Positions 50,527 through 61,740 are shown, numbered from the stretch's first letter. The stretch is DNA of 64,000 bases from Branchipolynoe longqiensis (GCA_030323885.1 CM059187.1:121673593-121737592); one strand, 5' to 3'. Made by a program: numbers and translations. The notes: generated by a model from the sequence alone, not told the origin.

Positions 50527-51050
50527 ACTTTGACACACGTCCTGTAATATCCTTAGTGTCCAGCTCTGTTGCCTTGAATAATAACTTGATATGATTGCAA
50601 AAATATAGCACACTACTGGATCCTTTAATTAAACTTCTAATAGTGAAATGCAAAGTTATTCTTTATCAGAATAGTTATTAGAACGACGAAGTACATATTG
50701 TTTGTTTGTTTAGGTTTTACGTCTTATCAACATTTAATCAGCTAATGTTATACCAGGAGGGTTATTTTTTTTAACCTTGTTGTATTTTGTGTATGTGTAT
50801 TTCTTGGGGAATGGTAGGGGGGAATTTTAGTTGCACTATATTTTGTTAAGTATTCTGCGCCCACATTAGTGCCTCCGTCACCCAACCATTAGAAGGCTCG
50901 TGGATAGTTATTTGAAAGGGGGAGGACATCGGAAGTACCGTCTTGGTGAACCCGCCAACAGTCAGGGATCCTCATCTCGACGCATTGCCTTGGGTAAAAT
51001 TGTATAATAAGTCGGTTTTGAATTTTGTCACATTTACTTAGTTAAATATA
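50527..51050. other. AT-rich unique DNA; SINE-1 tail scrap near 50690-50768
   Basis: TTTGTTTAGGTTTTACGTCT then TATCAACATTTAATCAG is a degraded minus tail. The rest is unrecognised. Confidence 0.4.
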
Positions 51051-51237
51051 CAGTAAAACCTTTCTAGCCGACCACCTCCACAGATCGACCACTCCCCTAT
51101 ATCGATCGCTTTATTTGGGTTCCAAACGATTGCCCATGCAATAGCACCATTGTAATGATAAAAAAAAACTCCCTAAACCTCCCACCTCCCTAAATGGACC
51201 ATTTAAAGTGATCGGTCGATTTAGAGAGGTTTTACTG
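51051..51237. mobile_element. pogo/Tc1-mariner-like MITE, 187 bp, TA TSD
   Basis: The left end CAGTAAAACCTTTCTAGCCG and the reverse of the right end, CAGTAAAACCTCTCTAAATC, form TIRs of about 24 bp flanked by TA on both sides. CAGTAAAACCTCTnTA is the terminal form known from pogo-like MITEs. Non-coding. Confidence 0.85.
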
Positions 51238-51239
51238 TA

Positions 51240-52080
51240 TTAACTTGACAATTATAACGTATCATTTGATTGGCTGTTTATCTGGCTGCTTCCCTCATAG
51301 ATCAGTGTCTTATGTTCATTATTAGTTAGAAACGCCCAATTTATTTTGGATTGAATATTTCAATAAGACAGAGGTTACTTTCTTTTCCATTCCTGTTGGT
51401 TTTGTCCCACGGGCCTAAATTGAAAGTAGTACCGGTCAAACGGTACATGTATCAATAGGAGAGAATGCCTTATATGGCATTGAAAACAGCCCATTTCAGC
51501 GTTAGTAGTGTAATAAATGTTTGTTTGGTGTACACTATGTATTTGTGAATATTTGCTGGTATTGGGAGTGCTATTTGCATTGTGGCATATTGCATGTGTT
51601 GGATATTTATTACTGACCCTATACATACCATCACCCATATTTTCAATCAATCTCACTGAACCTCGCTCGCCAATGTCATAAATTGGTATCAAATCTACAT
51701 TAGTTGGCTTTTTTTTTGGCGAGGGGTTTATTTTGTGTGGATATGTTTTGTTGGTTATCCTCTTTTATTAATCAGCTTCATTTCAGTCAATGAAAACAAT
51801 AGCACAACATAGTGATTAAAAAGGGTAAATCATAGGATTTCTCTTTAAGAGAAAACCCACCAAAAAAACTGACAAAAAACATCATTTTTTTCAATTTATA
51901 ATATAAAATTACATTCCCAAATGTCGATTATTTAGGAACGCAGACGTTACAAATGTCCCAGTATAAGGAGTTGGAATGTCGCAGTTAAACTGACTAATTC
52001 TGTTTGCATTCTGGTGGAAATCACCGACGAAGTGTTATTAAACCCGCGTCCCACGGGGTGAAAAGGTTAGGCAACCTTAT
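51240..52080. other. AT-rich unique DNA
   Basis: A 105-codon minus frame (51375-51692) has no domain I recognise. ACCGGTCAAACGGTAC near 51431 is a short inverted repeat. Nothing else recognised. Confidence 0.35.
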
Positions 52081-52087
52081 AGCAGGG

Positions 52088-52290
52088 GATGTGTGTATGT
52101 GTGTGTGTGTGTGTGTGTGGAAGGGCAGGGAAGGGGGGAGGGTGTTAACACCAGCCATGCGGGTATGTGGTAATTATTGTTGGGCCATAAATGAACCGAC
52201 TCGACCACTGTCGACTGCCTTCCAGTCAGCCAGCCAGATTCAGTGTGGGGCGTGTGTGTGTGTGTGGGGGGGGGGGCTGGTAATGGTAGT
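52088..52290. repeat. GT microsatellites and poly-G in mixed DNA
   Basis: (GTGTGT)n at 52098-52118 and 52253-52264, with poly-G after the latter. Confidence 0.8.
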
Positions 52291-52522
52291 GGTGATGGGA
52301 TTTAGGTAGAACTGCTGGCGACACAAGCGGCTGGTGGTTGGCGTGATCAGAGTGTGTGTGCCGTACTGTTCAATAACCAACTGCTGGGAATACAACATCA
52401 GGAAAGAGACACAGTCCGGAGTTCGGCAAGTCCCGGAGGGCAGTGGAGAACAGGGAGAACTGGAGAAAACTGGTTGCCAAGTCATCTGTGGTGCCCCACC
52501 GACCATTGCAATTAAGGGATTG

Positions 52523-52564
52523 ATGATGATGGTGGTGATGATGATGATGATGATGATGATGATG
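52523..52564. repeat. (TGA)n/(ATG)n microsatellite
   Basis: About 13 trinucleotide units with one GTGGTG interruption. Confidence 0.9.
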
Positions 52565-52776
52565 ACCAACTGGAGTAACTCAGAGGATGGATTTATGTCG
52601 GCATGGGATATGTAAATATATCCTCCGATGCGACTAGCACTGGTCAAAATCCAGTGGAGGTAAGGCGAGCCGAAGGTGGCGCCACCGGTACAGTGAGTGT
52701 TGAGTCCTACCGAGTATAACAATATAATAATACTTCCTTTATATATCTTTATATGCACAAAGTATTTATACATTAC

Positions 52777-52778
<2 letters not shown>

Positions 52779-52810
<32 letters not shown>

Positions 52811-52996
52811 AGCAGCTCGTGCATAGCACACCACTATACAACACAATACCACCACCATCACCTCCACCACCACCACCACCACCACCTCCACCACCTCCAC
52901 CATCTCCTTCCCCGGCTCCACCTCCAGGAGGGACGGGTGTGTGTGTGGGTGTGGATGGGCGGGGGATGGGTGGGGGGGGGGGGCGGGGATCCCCCT
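52779..52996. repeat. (TA)n, then CCACCACC, then G-rich patches
   Basis: (TA)n at 52779-52806, (CCACCA)n at 52840-52905 and GTGTGTGGGTGTGG/poly-G at 52938-52985. Confidence 0.88.
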
Positions 52997-53340
52997 CACC
53001 GTGGCCAGCATTGATGAATCGGGCCACAGGAAGAAAACGACACCGAGTGAAAAATCATGTCGCTGCCGGCAATTATGCAGGAAATCAGACGGGTATGCAT
53101 AACAATGACCGCCGGGCGCGGTCACCCGATCGGCGCATTGTTTAAATCCACTTCCGGACCCGCCCGGCGCACACTCGGGTTTCAGGCCGGCGCCCGCCTC
53201 CCGCGAGGCCGGCGGAGGCGGAGACGGAGACGGCGGAGGCGGAGATGGTAGCGGCGGTGGCGGCGGGGAGACGGGGAGGGGCTCGGGTCTGGAGGAAGGG
53301 AGCGGGGGTGGGGGTGGGGGTGGGGGGGGGGGGCACTGCT
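52997..53340. other. CpG-rich unique DNA passing into a GGCGGAGACG repeat
   Basis: 53040-53200 is complex (CAATTATGCAGGAAATCAGA, CCGGACCCGCCCGGCGCACA). 53205-53330 is purine/G-rich with GGCGGAGACGGAG units. No exon supported. Confidence 0.4.
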
Positions 53341-53939
53341 GTTAGGAGAGAGTGAAAGGTAGTTCTGGGGGTTGAGTGACTGACTGGTAGAACATGCTTG
53401 TAGAACTAGGAGGGAATAGATAAGACTGAGTTCCCATGGCTATAGATGAGGGTTGTGGTTGCTTTAAATTTTTTTATTTTTTATTGAGGCTGTATTTATA
53501 CTGTCCATAGCACGTAAGCCCAGGTACCCAGGCTTGTTTTCAATGCTGGCCAGCTGTAGTGTTGGTGTTGTCTTATCAAACAGTAGCCGCTGATAAGTTA
53601 TTTGATTGTCTGTATTTCAGTAGCAGATAGATAGTCTGTTGGTACATTTAGTAGCCTATGTTAGTTTTTTTGGGCCCTCTTGGCATTGTATTTTTGTTCT
53701 ATTCTTATTACTATGCTAGTTGTTTTCTTAAGGTTCTATGTTAGTGTTTTGGGGTTTTCTTGGGAAGAGTTTTCCGCTTTTTTCTACTTAATTCTATATT
53801 AGCCTATTTTATTTACATATCCATAGGCCTGTATTTAATAGGTGGTTGAGTTATTTTTGTTTGAATTTGATTTGATTTATATTGTTGTTGGATACGTTAT
53901 CTGGCTTTTATATTTACTGTTATCCCGCCCTGGGCTGTC
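53341..53939. other. AT-rich unique DNA
   Basis: No gene or repeat family recognised. T-rich from 53470 to 53890. Confidence 0.35.
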
Positions 53940-54243
53940 CAGATGTTGGAGTTGTACATCCTGCCAACATGTAAGGTCATATCAGGATGGGTCCTGACTT
54001 GTAACGCTAACTCATGGCGACTTCACTGGGAGACCAGGCCACCAGCTCCATGACTTTATATCCAACTCACTCACTCACATTTTCCTGACACTGAGCCAAC
54101 CATTCCTTGTCCTAAGCTAATAATGCCGAGCACTTGGTTATGGAGCGACAAGTATCAATTTTTAACTCATAGGTGACTTCGAATCCCACGATCTACCAAA
54201 ACGGGAGACGGACTTTTAACTCATTCGGCCATCCCGTCTGGTC
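53940..54243 (-). mobile_element. SINE-1, near full length, head A, tail 1
   Basis: GATGTTGGAGTTGTACATCC (tail) to GGAGACGGACTTTTAACTCA and TTCGGCCATCCCGTCTGG (head). Several small deletions in the body. Confidence 0.88.
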
Positions 54244-54838
54244 CAGTATGACTGGTAGGAGGGTAGGAGGGTGGTTGATGTACAGATAATTCTGTTGGTT
54301 TTGTGGCTGGAAGGATGGGAGGAGGGGGTAAAGAGAGTTCTGTTGAGTGTGATACCCTCTGAATATGGGTAGGGACAAAATAATTCTTAGAGAATATGTT
54401 ATTTCAATCTGTACAAATTATGAAAAGTCATATTCAATCATAATAATTGTGAATAAGTAAAGTTGTTTCTGTTATGTTACAGCCCCTTGGAGTAGCTATA
54501 GGATATTCTATCCATTTTTTGGCTTTATCTCAGCTAGCTTAGATATGGGTCTAGGAAGATATTGGAATTTATATATATATTCATCAAATACAGGCTGGCC
54601 CTCATCGGCAATGGGTCGTGAAATGAGCTTGTCATAATGTAATGACAGAGTAGAATGCATGGATAGGGACATTTAAACCAGGGGCTAAGCGGATTTCCCG
54701 TCCAAAGGCAATGCGGGGAACACCTCATGAACGGATCATACTGAGGGTGGCATACTGTGGTATGTGGAATGAGGATATTTTGGTCTTTTCCATCTGCATT
54801 GTCTTATTTGTCCTGTAAAGCGAGTGAATGATGATAGC
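54244..54838. other. AT-rich unique DNA
   Basis: No gene recognised. Confidence 0.35.
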
Positions 54839-55548
54839 ACTTAAAAAAACCTAGATATATGCATTGACAGTTAACAAAACCTAGATATATGCACTGACAG
54901 TTAACAAAACCTAGATATATGCACTGACAGTTAACAAAACTTGGATATATGCACTGACAGTTAACAAAACTTGGATATATGCACTGACAGTTACAAAGCT
55001 TAGATATATGCACTGGCAATTACCAAAACCTAGATATATGAACTGACAGTTACAAAGCTTAGATATATGCACTGACAATTACCAACTCCTAGATATATGC
55101 ACTGACAGATACCAAGCTTAGATATATGCACTGACAGTTACAACACTTTGATATATATACACTGATAGTAAACAAAACCTAGATATATACACTGACAGTT
55201 AACAAAATATAGATATATGCACTGACAATTAGAAAGCTTAGATATATGTACACAGTTGCTCAATAAAACCTAGATACATACACTGACAGTGTTACCAAAA
55301 CCTAGATATGTGCACTGACAGCTACAAAACTTAGATATATGCACTGATGATCAACAAAACCTAGATATATGCACTGACAGTTACAAAACTTAGATATATG
55401 AACTGATGTTCAACAAAGCCTAGATATGTGCAATGACAGTTACAAAACTTAGATATATGCACTGAGAGTTAACAAAACCTAGATATATGCACTGACAGTT
55501 AACACAACTTGGATATATGCACTGACAGTTAACAAAACCTATATATAA
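54839..55548. repeat. 30-bp minisatellite, about 24 copies
   Basis: The unit AACAAAACCTAGATATATGC then ACTGACAGTT repeats about 24 times, with a 28-bp variant lacking two bases of the CCTAG part (ACAAAGCTTAGATATATGC). The last copies run into a family M MITE fragment. No unique spacers exist, so it is not CRISPR-like. Confidence 0.95.
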
Positions 55549-55552
55549 GCAA

Positions 55553-55682
55553 TAATAGGTTCTAGTAAATTGACTTAGTATTCCCTCAATTTTGAATAAC
55601 TGTGCCAGTACCTAAGTTGGAAATATAGAATCGAAGTGTTTTGATTTAAAAGGTATGTTTTCATCAGACTATACCGCATTAA
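55553..55682 (-). mobile_element. Family M MITE fragment, right half
   Basis: ATAGGTTCTAGTAAATTGAC, CAGTACCTAAGTTGGAAATA, then TTTTCATCAGACTATACCGC and ATTAA. It directly follows the 30-bp array. Confidence 0.7.
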
Positions 55683-55707
55683 ACATATAATTGAATTAGT
55701 GACAAAC

Positions 55708-55710
<3 letters not shown>

Positions 55711-55745
<35 letters not shown>
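55711..55745. repeat. (AT)n microsatellite
   Basis: About 17 AT units. Confidence 0.95.
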
Positions 55746-55747
<2 letters not shown>

Positions 55748-56777
55748 GAACAATCCGAGGATGGGCCGATAGTTAAAATAGTGCTCATAACACAATTATT
55801 CCATGGGCTTATCTCTCCCCCTCTCCAATACAAGCGGAAGAGGATTTTGGGAAAAGGGAGTGGTGGGCAAGATTACAAGGTTCCTGGTGTGTTGCAACCA
55901 CCCCTCCACTCCCCCCATATCCCCCCTCTCCCTCCCACCCCGCCTGTGGCATTATGCGTATTAGATGGCGGGACCCATGCATGGCTGATATTGACATGCG
56001 TCTTTGGCCCCCATCCATCGAGTGGCTGTCTCCTTCTCCCGCCCCCCAGAGCCTCACGTCTTAGAGGTGATCTGTAATTATCTAATCAGCCTGAGCTCCT
56101 CCAGTACCCACCAGCCAGCCTGAGCTGGTACACGGGGTGAGGGGCATGCATTGCGATAGCACCGGGTTCTCTCCTATTGTAGACCGGCCAACACATTAGT
56201 CAGGGCAACCCGCCCTCCACCCCTCCCACCCCACCCCCACCGTGCCCGACCCATCACCCACTCAACCCATCCACCCTACCAAAGACCCTATAATACTAAG
56301 ACGGCTCACTCAGCCTGTACTGCGTAATCAAAAATGATCAAACCCACCACTTTGTGCGCTGGCTGTTCTCTTGGGTAAAGAGGTGCTATAATGTATATAT
56401 GAATGTGAAAGATGTGTGATGATGGCGATGCTGATGATGATTCTGATGATGATGTGTATTTGTTCATAGCAATTTCATATTGATGTGTATTCATACTTAC
56501 CTATCTCATGTATAATATAATTGTATGTGTTTACATGTGAAACACCAACCAGCAGCCGGGCTGATCAAACCCACCACAAGGTGGCACTGCTAAATTTACA
56601 TTACCATGGGAGAGATAGGGAGTGAGCCGTCTTAATATTATAGGATCTTTGACCCCACCCCACCCCACCACTACTACCTCGGTCATAACAAGCATATACA
56701 TTACACAGGCTGGGGGCCAGGGTTGCTGGAGGTTGACGGTAGTCGGCAAGTGAAAAAGGGGTTGGGGTAGGGTGGAG
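55746..56777. other. Mixed unique DNA with C-rich patches and ATG microsatellite
   Basis: 55890-55945 and 56215-56275 are C-rich. 56050-56100 holds GATCTGTAATTATCTAATCA. 56418-56456 is (GATGAT)n-like. No exon recognised. Confidence 0.35.
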
Positions 56778-56842
56778 GTGGGTGCGGGTGCGGGTGCGGG
56801 TGCGGGTGCGGGTGCGGGTGCGGGTGCGGGTGCGGGTGCGGG
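56778..56842. repeat. Hexanucleotide (GGGTGC)n
   Basis: About 11 perfect copies of GGGTGC. Thr-Arg, Ala-Pro and Pro-His dipeptide frames on the minus strand derive from it. Confidence 0.95.
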
Positions 56843-56949
56843 GGAGACACAGCAAATGGTGGAAAACAGGGGCAAGGGGGCAGAGTGAATAAAGGGGTGA
56901 AGGGGGGGGGCGACGGAGAGATGTTTTCTTTGTTTGCTTTTGGAAGTAA

Positions 56950-57225
56950 CCCACAGGTTCGAACCCTGGTCGAGTCAAACCAATAACGTAGAAAGTTATG
57001 CTTGTCGCTTCCTAGCTTGGTGCTCGGCATTAATAGGATAGGGCAAGGACTTGTTAGCCCAGTGTCAGGATAATATGACTGAGTGGGATATCGGGTCATG
57101 GTGCAGGTGGCCTGATTTCCGAGTGATGCAGCACTATAAAGTCACCATTAGTCCACACTGTCACAAGTACCCATCCTGATATGACCTTACATGTTGCCAG
57201 GACGTAAAACTCCATGCATCAACCA
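56950..57225 (+). mobile_element. SINE-1, head truncated, tail 1
   Basis: Starts at box B (CCACAGGTTCGAACCCTGGT). Body complete, tail GTTGCCAGGACGTAAAACTC then CATGCATCAACC. Confidence 0.9.
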
Positions 57226-58049
57226 TATATACATAATGTACCTATATATAAGTATATATGCAAATATAATGGATGTCAGCTGACAGTTGACAGAAGGGGA
57301 TGCAAGGACCAGATAGCAGTGACACATGTATGGTGGCGCAATGGTAAATATGGCTATAGTGGATAATGGAAGCACAATAATAATAGTTGGGCGGGTGTGA
57401 GGGCGGGAGGAAGAGGGCACTAGAGGGGTGTGCTGGATGGACGAAGAATGGGTATGTATGAAAGGCGAGTGGCTTGGAATCATAGGTTTTGTTTGCTTGT
57501 TTATTGTTGTTTTGCGTACTAGCAACATCTAAGGTTATATCAGGTCTGTTGTACTCAAAGGTCGCAGAGGACCCAAGACGCAAATAAATAGATTGGAGAG
57601 GGAAGAGAGGATCTAAGCCGATGGAGAATGGTATGTATATATATATATACAAATATTTGTATATATATACATATATATTCATATATATTCATATATATAC
57701 AAATATATGTACATATGTATACATATATTTATATACACACATGCACATATATATATGGTAAGAGTGAGAGTGGGGGTGGAAGTAGGAGGGTGATGGGGGT
57801 GGGGTATGGGTAGGGTGTAGCGGGGTGGGGTGTTGTTGACTGGCAAAAGGTTGATATTATGAGATGGGGCCGAAAGGAGGATGGCTGAGTGGTAAAGCGG
57901 CAAGGCAGGGCAGGTATGGGAAGGACAGGACAGGGCGGGGCAGGGTGGGGCGCGGCGGGGCTGGGCGGGGTCGGGGCGGGCAGACGGGACCTGGGTGGAG
58001 GCGGGCGGTTAAGGGTCAGAGCCGGGGGTAAAGGGTGAGGAGGGAGAGA
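57226..58049. other. Mixed: unique DNA, SINE-1 tail scrap, AT microsatellite, G-rich tract
   Basis: A minus tail scrap (TTGTTGTTTTGCGTACTAGC) lies at 57485-57545. TATA-rich microsatellite runs over 57635-57755. 57760-58030 is G-rich (GGGGTGGGGT, GGCGGGGCAGGG). No gene recognised. Confidence 0.5.
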
Positions 58050-58640
58050 GGCTGGCGGCAGCCGGGTGGTGGTTATGTGATTAGCCGTGCTCCCCACGCT
58101 CCGCCCTTACGCCCTCTTCACGCGCAATTTGCCGCGTTCCGCATGCGCGAACCACACGGACGCGCTGCGCATACCGTGTACTGCGCACTTCCGGTGAGTG
58201 AGTTGACAGACCAGCACTGGGGAGAGACACACTGCACCGTCTCTGCATCACGCCAACTTGCCGCGCACAGAGCAATCTCTGCAATTCGCCGACTATGCAT
58301 GTTTAAAACTCAAGGCGCTGATTGTATTTCAGTCTATACTAGAAGCTCAGTTTGTCTGGGTTTGGGCTTTAAAAAGAAAATCGGCAATGGTTGTCACGTG
58401 GTGTAGAAGAATGAATGCATGCACTATTCCCATGTACCATTTAACCCCCGCAATGGAATTTGTTACTAATAGAGCCTAGACTGCCTGGCTAGTTCCGTCG
58501 GTTTCCGCTATGCTGGACTGGCGCTTCCGGGTGACATATTACGGCAGCGCGGCCAGGGGGCGCCTACCAAATCCAGCCGCTTCCGTTTGCCTCTGTAATG
58601 CAATCAAACTTAACAGATTTGCATACAGCAGTCTGTCCTG
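58050..58640. promoter_or_regulatory. CpG-rich unique segment with NRF1/ETS-like sites, candidate promoter
   Basis: 58081-58200 holds TTCCGCATGCGCGAAC (one base from an NRF1 palindrome), CTGCGCATAC and CACTTCCGGTGAGT. The last is an ETS site merging with a splice-donor-like GTGAGT. 58520-58600 holds GCGCTTCCGGGTGACATATT and CCGCTTCCG. This combination is typical of animal housekeeping promoters. No protein-coding exon could be confirmed on either side. Confidence 0.4.
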
Positions 58641-58716
58641 AGAATTAGCACTGCAAGCAAGAGTTAATGTTGCGTCAAGCGCTGGTTTTGGGTTTCAGCT
58701 TTTTAGAAGAAAAAAG
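58641..58716 (+). repeat. Left copy of a 75-bp direct repeat
   Basis: AGAATTAGCACTGCAAGCAA, GAGTTAATGTTGCGTCAAGC, then GGGTTTCAGCTT. Repeated at 59199-59273 at about 90 percent identity by eye. Confidence 0.8.
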
Positions 58717-59198
58717 ATCTTTATTTTCGTGTAAAAACTAAGTTATCGACTATTTGGTTCAGAAATGGTGGTTAATTGAACATTTTTAATTAAAATTTAA
58801 AATAGATGGACAAAGAATTTATTCAAGAACAAAATATGAATATAAGGCCTGTAGTATTGGCAACAAAATGATACCATTGGCATGATGATGCTAGGTCTGG
58901 TGATTGGGCGCCGGAGGTTTGAAGAAGCAGTGTAAAATTGCATGCAAAAGTTAGTTGAAACAAAAGGTGATTGTCTACAAAAATGGACTTCATAAAGCAT
59001 TGGTTTTCTTTAGCTGAGCAAAGGCATATCCTAATGTGGATGGTACTATTAGAAAGAAGAAATATAAAGCTTTATTTTGGTTTAGATTTATTTCAATTGG
59101 TGAACAACTTAGAACACACGAACAAATTGAAAATGATGAATTTTAATGTTCCGCACACAGATTATTGGTGGATTGGCAAGGCCCTTGGATACCTACTT
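58717..59198. other. AT-rich interval between direct repeats
   Basis: About 480 bp of AT-rich DNA. An 84-codon plus-strand frame (58971-59225) has varied composition but no domain I recognise. No TIR was found at its ends. Confidence 0.35.
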
Positions 59199-59273
59199 AG
59201 AATTAGCACTGCAAGCAAGAGTTAATGTTGTGTCAGTCGCTGGTTTGGGGTTTCAGCTTCTTTGAAAAAAAGT
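59199..59273 (+). repeat. Right copy of the 75-bp direct repeat
   Basis: AGAATTAGCACTGCAAGCAA, GAGTTAATGTTGTGTCAGTC, then GGGTTTCAGCTT. Offset 558 bp from the left copy. Confidence 0.8.
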
Positions 59274-59499
59274 TTAAGACCGATATAATAATATGATCGT
59301 TATAATCTACTATAATTCTTTTGGTTCCCAAATAATGTTCACTTTAAGGTTTTGACTGTGGACATAATTTAAGTGAAAGCATGCCACATTAATTTTGGTG
59401 TGCATAGTCAAGTCAAATTCTAGACATGATCCCTTTTAAATTAATAACCTTTACTCATTTTCAAATATCGCAGCATACTTCAGAAAAACCAAGCCGAGC

Positions 59500-59572
59500 A
59501 AAATGTGCACCGGTATCTAAGTTGGTTTGTAGGATCTAATCTAGATCAATGCTTTGATTTAGAAAATTTGAT
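59500..59572 (-). mobile_element. Family M MITE fragment (old)
   Basis: GTGCACCGGTATCTAAGTTG, AATCTAGATCAATGCTTTGA, then TTAGAAAATTTGAT match the right-hand part of the family. The terminus is lost. Confidence 0.55.
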
Positions 59573-59613
59573 AGATCAGGCACATTATGAATTTCTAAGA
59601 TCAATGTAGCTCA

Positions 59614-60208
59614 AGTGCCTGTCACACCTTACCGGATTGAACAACGGACATAAACCAGACAAAGAATTTGCTAGTCCAGTTGTGTTCAGTATCAAAATGT
59701 ACCGAAATGTGTCGAAATGTTGTGCTTTCGGATCAAAGGCCGATGGATGAAATGGACGCTAAACGGGCAAGGAATGTTCATTAACGAATAACAACCGGAC
59801 GATAACCGGACGACAACCAAATGTCAAACGGACGGACCGCACACATACCGGACTGTTCATGGACGTGCCGAAAACATATACTGACCGAATTCCCACAACA
59901 CCGTCAACAAACTCTGCAGGAAGCAAACCGGCGATGTAACGGATGGGTACCAGACATGAACCACACAAAATGGACTGAACAGACTTAAAAAGGACAGCAA
60001 CTGTACATGTCAGTCCAGCGGTGTCCGGCGGTGTCCGATACAAGTTTTGTGCATGTTCAAAACTTGCCACCGTACACACCGGACACCACCAGACAGAGAA
60101 CAGACATGCCAGATGCATAACATATGTAAAATGGACATTGACGTATTACACCGGACAGTGTCCGTTTTCTATCCGTTTCCCCAGTCCTGTAAGGTGTGAC
60201 TGAGCCTT
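59614..60208. mobile_element. TIR element T7, about 595 bp, GTCACACCTTAC termini
   Basis: The left end AAGTGCCTGTCACACCTTAC faces a right end whose reverse is AAAGGCTCAGTCACACCTTA. The interior is rich in ACCGGAC/GTCCGGT words (AACCGGACGATAACCGGACG, GTCCGGCGGTGTCCG), giving partial self-complementarity. The 119-codon minus frame across it is not gene-like. The termini share the GTCACA-TTAC pattern with T1. Confidence 0.75.
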
Positions 60209-60283
60209 TACCAATGCCTTGTCAGCACCTCCATTAATGGAGATAAGGAATGCCTCTAATTACAATATACATCTACATGCAGT

Positions 60284-60615
60284 ACCGGACGCTGTGGTCG
60301 AATCTGTAAGAACGCAGTCTTCCGGTGCGGAAGGTCGCGATTTCGAATTCTGGCCGAGTCAAACCAATGACTTACAAAATTGAAATGTGTCGCTAGCTAG
60401 CTTGGCGCTTATCATTAATACGATAGGGTAAGGACTGTTTAGCTCAGTGTCACGATAATGTGACTGAGTGGAATATTGTGTCATGGTACTGATGGACTCG
60501 TCTCACAATGGGGCAACACTATAAAGTCGCCATGAGTGCGGACTGTCACAAGTCGGTACTGTCCTGATATGACCTTAGATGTTGCCAGGACGTAAAGCAA
60601 CAAACAAACATGTAA
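60284..60615 (+). mobile_element. SINE-1, near full length, head B, tail 1 (ACAAAC end)
   Basis: Head CCGGACGCTGTGGTCGAATC, degenerate box B (GCGATTTCGAATTCTGGCCG). Complete body and tail GTTGCCAGGACGTAAAGCAA. Confidence 0.9.
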
Positions 60616-61011
60616 CCTGTACGTATGGCCTAAATCCCTATTTTTATTAATTTAAAAAGATAGGAAATTAGCATCAGCAACACAATAAGATAGCTGAAAC
60701 TTCGGGGTTTAGGGGGAGTTGGAGTGAAGAACAAACAAAAAAAAGTCTGAATTCCGATTTAACGGGATCCACGACCTGATTATCAAGAAATATACAACGG
60801 TCTTATCGAGCCCTTTATTCTCCAAGGGTTCAATCTATCCTCCAGGGCGTTCATTTATTTTCCAAATGTTCATTCCAAACGCCGTGATTCACGCATCAGC
60901 ACCATAGCAACAACGGTTGACGAGCCGGGCGCCCGACTCCCCTCCCCGGGATTCCCGGAAACGCGTCACGGGAGAACCGCCAGCCTTGAGCGGCGATGTT
61001 ACGGATGGTCA
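60616..61011. other. Unique DNA
   Basis: AT-rich, then CpG-rich from 60915 (CGAGCCGGGCGCCCGACTCC). No exon recognised. Confidence 0.3.
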
Positions 61012-61343
61012 GGTTTTTGTTTTGTTGTTTTACATCCTAGCAACATCTAAGGTCATATCAGGATGGCTACCGACTTGTAACAGTGCGTACTCATGGGAAC
61101 TTTATAGTGCTGCCCCATTTGTAAATCAAGCCACCGGCACCATGACCCGATATCCCACTCAGTCACATTATCCTGACACTGAGCTAACCACTCCTTGCCC
61201 TATCCTATTAACGTTGAGCACCAGCCTAGGAAGCGACAAGTATCAAATTTAAAGTCATTGGTTTGACTCGACCGGGAACCGAACTCCCGAGCTTCCGCAG
61301 GCAAGACCGGCGCTCTACCGATTAGACTACCGCGCCCGGTTGA
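61012..61343 (-). mobile_element. SINE-1, full length, head B, tail 1 (ACAAAC end)
   Basis: TTTTGTTGTTTTACATCCTA (tail) through to ACCGATTAGACTACCGCGCC (head). Box B-like CGGGAGTTCGGTTCCCGG is well kept, so this is one of the better-preserved copies. Confidence 0.92.
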
Positions 61344-61740
61344 ATGGTCAGGACGAACGGCCTGACTCATAGAGCCTGCCGGCCTAGCTCGCCTCATTTA
61401 AAGTCCTACACACCGTATCTCATGCAGACAGATGTATGCGGGCACCCTTCTGGGAGTTGGCGGCATGAATAACCAGTCTTTTTTGATGGATGGCCCAGCA
61501 GCCTTCCCAATGGACATAGTCCTCTTTATGTACCCTACCGAAAAACCCCTGGTCGCGGACGCAAAGACCATCTCTCACTGGAGCACCCCCCCTGACTTCC
61601 CCTCCCCCTTCCGGTGCCAGCTGACCACCGCCTCCCACATAGTGTCTACACAACTAGCCGCTAGCCTTGGACAGGCGACAGGAAGTGGGGAATCCAAATA
61701 TACTAGATCAGCGGGGAAGTCAGCCCGGATAGCTTCCCGG
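61344..61740. other. Unique DNA with an unassigned 123-codon plus-strand frame
   Basis: A frame from 61432 gives a mixed-composition peptide (GPAAFPMDIVLFMYPTEKPL) before running into the SINE at 61741. I recognise no domain, and the minus strand is also open for 77 codons. A gene or transposon fragment is possible. Confidence 0.2.

Noticed and set aside
51051..51237. Autonomous mariner/pogo transposon
   Set aside because: Only 187 bp between the TA target sites, with no transposase coding. It is a MITE.
54839..55548. CRISPR-like array with 30-bp repeats
   Set aside because: Repeats are contiguous with no unique spacers, and the genome is eukaryotic. It is a minisatellite.
59759..60118. 119-codon minus frame
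   Set aside because: Lies wholly inside the non-autonomous TIR element T7 and comes from its ACCGGAC-type repeats.
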